From: Marinobacter litoralis
Lineage (GTDB): Bacteria > Pseudomonadota > Gammaproteobacteria > Pseudomonadales > Oleiphilaceae
Direction of reading: 5' to 3'
DNA length: 64,000 nucleotides
Assembly (NCBI RefSeq): GCF_016427555.1
Contig: NZ_JAELVS010000006.1
Location: forward strand, 62,001 to 126,000
Both the position numbers and the translations under genes were made by a program. This document shows positions 57,857 to 64,000 of the stretch, in pieces. Numbering within the stretch: the first letter of the stretch is position 1; every line of letters starts with the position of its first letter. The notes under the pieces were generated by a model. The model saw nothing but the letters and a program-made list of their open reading frames with translations, searched no databases and was not told the DNA's origin.

Positions 57857-60751
57857 CTAATCGAGCATGACTTTTTTCCACATCTTTTCGATATAACCAC
57901 GCTCTTCGGCAAACCGCTCCCCCTCAACCCGGCTGCTCAGGTTCTGCAGTGCCCGCCGGTGAATCGTTGACCGCAAGACAATGAACGCTTCTCGCAGCTT
58001 CTCAGTATCCGCCACTTCGAGCACTCCTGCCCGCCCTAACTCCTCTAATTGGCGAATGTTATCGCTCCATTGAGTCAACTCCGGGTGCTCGCTACTCCAG
58101 GCCAGCATCAGGTATTGCACCATGAATTCGATATCCACAATGCCCCCGAAGTCGTGCTTAACATGAAACTCTTCGGTCCTTTTCAACTCAGGCGTGCCGA
58201 GGTTGGCACGCATTTTCTCTCGCATATCGACAACTTCCTTACGCAACGCCGGTTTGTCACGCTTGGCACATAAAATGTCGTGTCGCACGCGCTCAAATGC
58301 TGCCAAGGTATCACTACAACCGGCAACCCCTCGTGCGCGTGCCAGAGCTTGATGCTCCCAGGTCCATGCATCCTTCTGCTGATACTTCTCGAACGACTGC
58401 AGCGTGCTAACTAGCAGCCCCGAATTGCCCGACGGCCGCAAGCGCATATCCACTTCGTACAATTGCCCGGACGGCGTTTGCGTGCTGAGAATGTGCACAA
58501 TGCGCTGGCCGAGTCGGGTATAGAAAATGGCATTATCAATCGGCTTGTCACCGTCTGTCGTTAACAGCGGATCGGACTGATGCACAAACACCAAATCCAG
58601 GTCCGAGGTGTACCCCAGCTCGATGCCGCCTAGCTTGCCGTAGCCCAGGATGGCGAAGTCAGTATCGCAGGCAGTGCCATCTGAGCGTTGGGGACGTCCG
58701 TGCCGGCTCACCAGATTCGAAAAGGCCACATCCACCACATGGTCCAGCACCACCTCGGCGATCCAGGTGAGATAATCACTTACCTTCATCAGCGGTAAGG
58801 TGCCTTTAATCTCCGAAGCAGCTACTCGTAGTGTGTGGGCTTTTTTAAAGTGCCGAAGGGACTCCATTTGCTCTTCAAGATCTTCATACGGAATGCGCAA
58901 CATCTGTTGGCGCAAATCATCCTGTAGCTCTTCTTTTGCCGGCGGGCTGTAAAGGCTTTCTGCATTCAACAATTCGTCCAGCAGCAGCGGCGTATCCGCC
59001 AACAGTTTGGCAATCCACGGGCTTTCACTGCACAACCTGACCAACTGAGTCAGCGCATTGGGGTTTTCAACCAGCAGAACCATATAGGCGGTTCTGCGCA
59101 GAATAGCCTCCACCAGCAGCAATACCCGCTCCAGGGTTTCCGAAGCGTTGTCCACGTCGGTGAGCGCGCTCAGCAGCAACGGCATGAACTGGTTAAGCCG
59201 CTTGCGGCCCTGGGTTTGCATCGTTTGCACGGTGCGACCGTTATGCAAAGTTGCCAGCAACCTATAACTGCCTTCGGCGTTTTCGTAGCCTTGCTCAGCC
59301 AACCACTCGATGGCCGTAGCCTCATCCATTTCCCACAACCACAACTCAAACCAGCCATCGTCTACCGATGCATCGCCCTCACTTTCGTCATCTTCGGTGG
59401 CGATGATGTTGGCAAAATGCAGCGCTACCCGCTCCCGATGGCTGGCAAGCGCCGTCTCGCAAGCGGTCCAATCGTCAAACCCCATAATGCGCGCGATCCG
59501 GGCCTGGCACAGGGGGTTGTCCGGCAGGGTTTGGGTCTGCTTGTCTTCCACCCCTTGCAAGGCGTGCTCGATGTTTCTCAAGAACACATAAGCTTCGCGA
59601 AGCTCCTTCACCACCGACGAGGGCAACAGTTCCAGCTCTTCCAGTTCTTTGAGTATATTCAGCAACTCGCGCTGCTGCAGTTCGCGATCACGTCCGCCGC
59701 GGATCAACTGAAAGGCTTGCACCACAAACTCGATTTCGCGGATACCGCCGCTACCCAGCTTGATATTATCTTCCAGCCCTTTGCGGCGCACTTCCCGGCT
59801 GATCATCGCCTTCATATTCCGGAGGGACTCAAACGCACTGAAATCGATGTATTTTCGATACACAAACGGGCGCAGGCTTTCGATAAGAACGGCGCCCGCA
59901 CGCTGATCACCCGCGACCACTCGCGCCTTCACCATGGCGTAGCGCTCCCAGTCGCGGCCCTGGTCCTGATAGTAGGTTTCCAGTGCCGCGAAACTCAGCG
60001 CCAAGGCCCCACTCTGGCCATAAGGCCGCAACCGCATATCAACCCGAAATACAAAACCGTCGGCAGTGATTTGATCCAGAGCCTGAATCAAGCGCTGCCC
60101 CAGGCGAATGAAGAACTGCTGATTATCCAGAGCGCGGCGACCGCCCCGGGTCTCGCCGTTGGATGGGAAAGCGAAAATCAGATCGATATCCGAGGACACA
60201 TTCAGCTCACGCCCCCCGAGTTTGCCCATGCCCAGCACCACCATACGCTGGGGCGCATCCTCTCCGGTGACCGGGTCTTTACCCCAAGGCGTGCCAAATT
60301 CATCGCAGGCTTTGCTATAGAGCCAGTCCAGTGCCCCATCAATACACACATCCGCAAAAGCACTGGTGGCAAGCATGGTTTCGTTGAGATCTGCCCAGCC
60401 CATCAGATCGCGCCAGATAATGCGAAACTGTACTTCACGTCGAAACCGGCGCAACGCACTGTGCAAATCCGGCTCGGCTTGAACCGAATCCAGATAACTG
60501 GCCCAGCGTTCCGTCAACCATGCCTCGGTGGTGGGCTCGGTCATTGGGCGACTGGCAAACACTTCCCGCATGCAGTCAGGGTGGCGCTGAAGGGTTTGAC
60601 GCAAAAACACGCTGCGCGCCATCGCATCTGCTATGTCCGGCCCGGATATCACGGTCAGCCACTCGGGCACACCGCTTGGAAATACCGACGACCAGCAGGC
60701 CGACACATCTTCAGCAAGCACGGCCGGTAGCGATTTCCATGGCTCGGACAT
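57857..60751 (-). CDS. glnE: Bifunctional glutamine synthetase adenylyltransferase/deadenylase GlnE
   Basis: Adenylylates and deadenylylates glutamine synthetase in response to PII. 964 residues. Two nucleotidyltransferase domains are visible: MGKLGGRELNVSSDIDLIFA in the N-terminal half and YGKLGGIELGYTSDLDLVFV in the C-terminal half, each followed by a helical GlnD-UR_UTase domain. Both Asp pairs are intact. Complete; full family length. Confidence 0.97.
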   Translation of the reverse strand: MSEPWKSLPAVLAEDVSACWSSVFPSGVPEWLTVISGPDIADAMARSVFLRQTLQRHPDCMREVFASRPMTEPTTEAWLTERWASYLDSVQAEPDLHSALRRFRREVQFRIIWRDLMGWADLNETMLATSAFADVCIDGALDWLYSKACDEFGTPWGKDPVTGEDAPQRMVVLGMGKLGGRELNVSSDIDLIFAFPSNGETRGGRRALDNQQFFIRLGQRLIQALDQITADGFVFRVDMRLRPYGQSGALALSFAALETYYQDQGRDWERYAMVKARVVAGDQRAGAVLIESLRPFVYRKYIDFSAFESLRNMKAMISREVRRKGLEDNIKLGSGGIREIEFVVQAFQLIRGGRDRELQQRELLNILKELEELELLPSSVVKELREAYVFLRNIEHALQGVEDKQTQTLPDNPLCQARIARIMGFDDWTACETALASHRERVALHFANIIATEDDESEGDASVDDGWFELWLWEMDEATAIEWLAEQGYENAEGSYRLLATLHNGRTVQTMQTQGRKRLNQFMPLLLSALTDVDNASETLERVLLLVEAILRRTAYMVLLVENPNALTQLVRLCSESPWIAKLLADTPLLLDELLNAESLYSPPAKEELQDDLRQQMLRIPYEDLEEQMESLRHFKKAHTLRVAASEIKGTLPLMKVSDYLTWIAEVVLDHVVDVAFSNLVSRHGRPQRSDGTACDTDFAILGYGKLGGIELGYTSDLDLVFVHQSDPLLTTDGDKPIDNAIFYTRLGQRIVHILSTQTPSGQLYEVDMRLRPSGNSGLLVSTLQSFEKYQQKDAWTWEHQALARARGVAGCSDTLAAFERVRHDILCAKRDKPALRKEVVDMREKMRANLGTPELKRTEEFHVKHDFGGIVDIEFMVQYLMLAWSSEHPELTQWSDNIRQLEELGRAGVLEVADTEKLREAFIVLRSTIHRRALQNLSSRVEGERFAEERGYIEKMWKKVMLD

Positions 60752-60831
60752 AACGCAACTCCCTTATCTCTCTGATATATTCCAAGTACTGTATAACGAA
60801 CTCGCCAAGGACTGAACAGGCCCCAACCTTC

Positions 60832-61983
60832 ATGATGAGAAATAAGCGACCGCTAAATCCGGAGCACACTCAGTCGCACCTGCCGATGGGAGGGCTGATT
60901 CGCCAACGGGTCAAGCGCTTGTTCCTGACACTCGCGGCACTGACCTGCACGCATATTCTAATTCTCTGGGCCTTTGAACCCCTGACGCTGTTCGAGTCCG
61001 CATGGCTAACCATGACCACACTGGTCACTGTGGGCTATGGCGACTTTGCCCCGGTGACAGCGGTTGGGCGCATCAGCACGGTATTGCTGATGTTCATTTC
61101 CTCGATCACCCTGCTGACTCTGATCGTCAGCGACTACATTGAGTACCGTTTCTACCGCCGCGAACGCATTCTGACTGGACGCTGGATCTACAACATGAAA
61201 GACCACATCGTAATCATCAACACTCCCCGCAGCGGAGGCGAGCAGTACTTCATGCGCTTCGCTTCGCAAATTCGATCCATTCCGGAATACCATACCGTTC
61301 CGATCATTCTGCTGACTCGCCAGTTCCCCGGCGGCTTACCGGCCGAACTGAGGGACTGCGGCATGGTGCACTTTCATGGTGCGGGCAATGATCCGGACGC
61401 ACTCAAAGCCGCGCATGCGGGCGACGCCCGGCACATCATTGTGCTTGCCGCCGATGAAACCGATGCGTTCTCCGACAGCCTGACCTTTGACATATCTCAC
61501 CGCTTAACGGAATCCAATCTGGGCAGCCGTACCACTGTGGAGTGCGTCAGCGATGTTAACCGGGACCGCTTCAAAACCCTTGGGGTGCGCACCGTGATCC
61601 GCCCTGTTCGTACCTATCCGGAAATCATGGTGCGCGCCGTGGTAGCGCCGGGCTCGGAAAAAGTGCTCGAGGATATGTTCAACTATGAACGGGACCATCC
61701 TCACCGCTATGAACTCGAACTGGATGACCTGACCTGGGCAGACATCGTCAGCGCCCTTGTCCGGCACGGCATCGGAACAGCCTTGGCCTATATTGATCAC
61801 GACAACGAGGTGTATTGCCACCCCGCCTCAAATGCAGAAGTAAAAGGCAAAGGGCTGATTGTGCTGGTAAGCTCCAGCGACACACCGACGGTGACGGTGG
61901 TCGAAGAGGCCCTCGACCGATATCGGGCGTTTCTCAAGAAATGGCGTGAATTGCAGGGCAACGGCATCGAACAGGCCGAATAG
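60832..61983 (+). CDS. Potassium channel with RCK/TrkA-N domains
   Basis: 383 residues. Two membrane segments (about 30-47 and 80-103) flank a pore helix and the selectivity filter TVGYGD. The cytoplasmic RCK part starts at DHIVIINTPRSGGEQY (about 122), where the usual GxGxxG nucleotide loop is altered (NTPRSG), so NAD binding may be weak. A TrkA-C-like domain follows. Divergent from glnE and 17 bases before mgtE. A K+ role is inferred from the filter. Confidence 0.87.
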   Translation: MMRNKRPLNPEHTQSHLPMGGLIRQRVKRLFLTLAALTCTHILILWAFEPLTLFESAWLTMTTLVTVGYGDFAPVTAVGRISTVLLMFISSITLLTLIVSDYIEYRFYRRERILTGRWIYNMKDHIVIINTPRSGGEQYFMRFASQIRSIPEYHTVPIILLTRQFPGGLPAELRDCGMVHFHGAGNDPDALKAAHAGDARHIIVLAADETDAFSDSLTFDISHRLTESNLGSRTTVECVSDVNRDRFKTLGVRTVIRPVRTYPEIMVRAVVAPGSEKVLEDMFNYERDHPHRYELELDDLTWADIVSALVRHGIGTALAYIDHDNEVYCHPASNAEVKGKGLIVLVSSSDTPTVTVVEEALDRYRAFLKKWRELQGNGIEQAE

Positions 61984-62000
61984 ATCAAACGGGGTTATCC

Positions 62001-63350
62001 ATGTCATTTCTGGACGCTGAATTCTTCCAGCCTTTACTGGCTGCACTCGCGACAGGCGAAGACAATCAGATTCAAATCGCCGCATCCTCCTTTAATGCCG
62101 CCGATTTGGCCGACTTCATAGAAGCGCATCCGGATTCAGGCATCCGCTTGCTAAGCGCTCTACCTACCGAGCAAGGCGGCAAAGTACTGGGATACATTGG
62201 CCCGGCCACACAAACCCTGATCGCCCAGCAATTACCGACACGCAGCCTGACCGAACTGGTCACGGCAATGCCGTCCGATGAGCGGGCTGACTTCTTCCAA
62301 CTCCTGGATGAACGCAAGCAGCACAGCCTGTTTCAATCTCTGGCCAGCAAAGAACGGGAAGATCTCCGTCGCCTCGCCAGTTTCGAAGAGGGCACCGCTG
62401 GTGCCTTGATGAGCTCCGATTACGCGATGATCAGCACCGGCGTAACCGCCAGCACGGCCATCGATTTGTTGCGTAAAACCGCCCCGGACAAAGAAACCAT
62501 TTACCACGCTTATGTGGTAGGCGGGAATCACACGCTGCTGGGGGCCGTATCACTCAGAAACCTGATCACAGCCACACCCAGCGCTTCGGTGAACGATCTG
62601 ATTGCAACCGGGCTTGTGACCGCCACTACAGACACGCCCCAGGAAGAGGTGGCTCGTCTAATCTCCCGATACGACTTGTTAGCCTTACCCATAGTCGATC
62701 ACCACAATCGCTTGGTCGGCATTGTCACCTACGATGACGCCATGGATGCGGCCGAAGCCGAAGCGACAGAAGACATGCATAAGGGTGCAACGGTGGGAAA
62801 ACTCACGGGCACCCTGCGAGACGCGTCGCCGTTTTCACTCTACCGCTCTCGCGTGCAGTGGCTGGTCATTCTTGTGTTCGCCAACATCTTTACCGGTGCG
62901 GGCATCGCTTACTTTGAAGGCATTATCGCCGAGCACATTGCCCTGCTGTTCTTTATGCCCTTGCTGGTTGCCAGCGCGGGGAATGCCGGCGCCCAGTCGG
63001 CCACCTTGATGGTGCGCGGCATGGCCACGGGCGACGTAACCGTAACCGATTGGGGGCGCTTGCTGGGTAAAGAAACCTTGGTAGCCACCGGCCTTGGCTT
63101 GACCATGGCCGCAGCCGTGTCAGTGGTCGGACTGCTTCGAGCAGGGCCTGAGATTGCCACGGTGGTCGCGGTGACCATGATTGTTGTGGTGATGGTGGGC
63201 AGCCTCATTGGCATGCTGCTGCCTTTCCTGCTCGACAAACTGAAATTCGACCCGGCAACCGCCAGCACGCCGCTGATCACAACCATTGCAGACGTGAGCG
63301 GCGTGTTGATTTACTTCAGCATTGCAACGGCCTTGCTGGATATCAGCTAG
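62001..63350 (+). CDS. mgtE: Magnesium transporter MgtE
   Basis: 449 residues. The MgtE N-domain (about 15-120) is followed by paired CBS domains (about 130-255, Mg sensors, YDLLALPIVDHHNRLVGIVT). Five membrane helices follow with the pore signature ASAGNAGAQSATLMVRGMA. GGGG lies upstream of the ATG. The stop overlaps the convergent CYTH gene by 8 bases. Confidence 0.94.
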   Translation: MSFLDAEFFQPLLAALATGEDNQIQIAASSFNAADLADFIEAHPDSGIRLLSALPTEQGGKVLGYIGPATQTLIAQQLPTRSLTELVTAMPSDERADFFQLLDERKQHSLFQSLASKEREDLRRLASFEEGTAGALMSSDYAMISTGVTASTAIDLLRKTAPDKETIYHAYVVGGNHTLLGAVSLRNLITATPSASVNDLIATGLVTATTDTPQEEVARLISRYDLLALPIVDHHNRLVGIVTYDDAMDAAEAEATEDMHKGATVGKLTGTLRDASPFSLYRSRVQWLVILVFANIFTGAGIAYFEGIIAEHIALLFFMPLLVASAGNAGAQSATLMVRGMATGDVTVTDWGRLLGKETLVATGLGLTMAAAVSVVGLLRAGPEIATVVAVTMIVVVMVGSLIGMLLPFLLDKLKFDPATASTPLITTIADVSGVLIYFSIATALLDIS

Positions 63351-64000
63351 CGGTAGCCATCGCCAGCTGGAACTCGCCCAGACGAGGAATTTTCTTCACT
63401 ACATCGTCAACAAGGAGGCCACGGATCAGCTCAGGCAAAAGCTCGGCCCATAAGCCCTGAAACCCCATCTCACCTGCCAACTTTTGTACACCGGTCAACG
63501 ATTGCGTAGTAAAGACCACTGGCGCCTTTATTAGCCAGGCGAGACTGAGCTGGTGCAGAAAGTCCGTCACCGAGAGTACTTCCTCGCTTTGGCGAAGGGT
63601 TGGCTGATGAATGCCCGCCAGGTGATAACCTTGCTCTGCTTTACTTACCAGGTTGAGAAAAACCGGAACCTCTCGGGACAGAGCAGATGCCCAAACTATT
63701 AGAGACTCGGAATTACCGGACTTCAACTCAAACTCCACTTCGTGCAACGGCCTGGCACCGCCTCCGCCTGTGATTTCTCCAGCGTCCACCGCAACCTCAA
63801 TAACCGCATTCGCCGTATTCAACATGACGATCTGGCGCGTGAAATTCGTTTCGAATGCCAGCTGCAGCTCGGACAGATCCAGCTGATTGTTGAGCGGGGT
63901 TTGCTCGAGCAACATCAAATCCAGCTCTTTACTCGGGATCTCCCACTCCCACTCTTCCCGCCGATGGGCCCCGTCAACAAACTCGCCTTGGGTTTTCAGG
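63343..64000 (-). CDS. CYTH-domain protein, YgiF-like inorganic triphosphatase (5' end beyond window)
   Basis: The frame is open to the right edge, so the N-terminus is missing; about 218 residues are visible. The CYTH tunnel-fold pattern is clear: AVIEVAVDAGEI, then LHEVEFELKSGNSESLIVWA and VSKAEQGYHLA, with alternating acidic and basic residues for triphosphate binding. A C-terminal helical extension follows (CHAD-like in YgiF, incomplete here). E. coli ygiF is next to glnE, which supports the call. Confidence 0.8.
   Translation of the reverse strand, partial: LKTQGEFVDGAHRREEWEWEIPSKELDLMLLEQTPLNNQLDLSELQLAFETNFTRQIVMLNTANAVIEVAVDAGEITGGGGARPLHEVEFELKSGNSESLIVWASALSREVPVFLNLVSKAEQGYHLAGIHQPTLRQSEEVLSVTDFLHQLSLAWLIKAPVVFTTQSLTGVQKLAGEMGFQGLWAELLPELIRGLLVDDVVKKIPRLGEFQLAMATAS

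Noticed and set aside
59216..60730. 504-codon open frame on the plus strand
   Set aside because: Antisense shadow of glnE; composition is low-quality and no motif is visible.

Overview
The window looks like chromosomal DNA of a marine gammaproteobacterium, most likely Marinobacter or a close relative. This rests on gene order and protein similarity recognised by eye, not on a database search. The order pilM-pilQ / mrcA / maeB / rpmE / priA / argS / SPOR protein / hslVU, then rppH-ptsP, cpdA-yqiB-nudF, thiC / tolC, waaA, an LPS core cluster and ilvE-glnE follows the Pseudomonas type of chromosome layout. No rRNA, tRNA, CRISPR array, insertion sequence or prophage was seen.

Layout. 1-4.4 kb (minus): the type IV pilus alignment operon pilMNOPQ, with pilQ cut by the left edge. 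4.7-18 kb: housekeeping genes (PBP1A, malic enzyme, L31, PriA, ArgS, SPOR protein, HslVU), interrupted by an AT-richer Ig-like lipoprotein gene at 11.6-13.5 kb. 18-28.3 kb: patatin-like lipase, PtsP and RppH (nitrogen PTS and RNA 5' end processing), a HAD phosphatase, RlmI, a solitary gcvH, and divergent metR/metE. 28.3-31 kb: an accessory pair, a DUF2235 lipase of the type VI secretion effector type with a DUF2931 lipoprotein as candidate immunity protein. 31-37.4 kb: cpdA, yqiB, nudF, thiC under a TPP riboswitch, and tolC. 37.4-56.3 kb: LPS core and lipid A assembly. This holds waaA, two LpxL-type acyltransferases, an ELM1-family protein, several glycosyltransferases (GT2, GT4, GT8, GT9), manC/algA, four kinase-fold proteins, two Wzy_C-type ligases/polymerases (one fused to a GT2 domain) and a CDP-glycerol transferase-like protein. 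Much of 46-56 kb is AT-richer than its flanks, as expected for a variable surface-polysaccharide locus. 56.3-64 kb: DUF6165, ilvE, glnE, a TrkA-type potassium channel, mgtE and a CYTH-domain protein cut by the right edge.

The most unusual signal is a family of four intergenic elements (A 23020-23129, B 24402-24516, D 33333-33528, C 33591-33700). Each has a long outer stem whose arms are 29 bp in every copy (exact in A, C and D apart from one mismatch in A; three mismatches in B). The arms enclose a core with two small hairpins built on the octamer CAKGGATG or CACGGATG. The core is conserved, but the arm sequence differs from copy to copy while the two arms of one copy stay complementary. I do not recognise this as a named repeat family.

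Start codons were re-chosen where homology and ribosome binding sites favoured an internal start (maeB, priA, the patatin gene, the HAD phosphatase, metR, yqiB, nudF, thiC, tolC, first lpxL, the GT4 at 40679, manC, the GT4 at 49055, the kinase at 52040). Several starts are TTG, including some with very strong binding sites.
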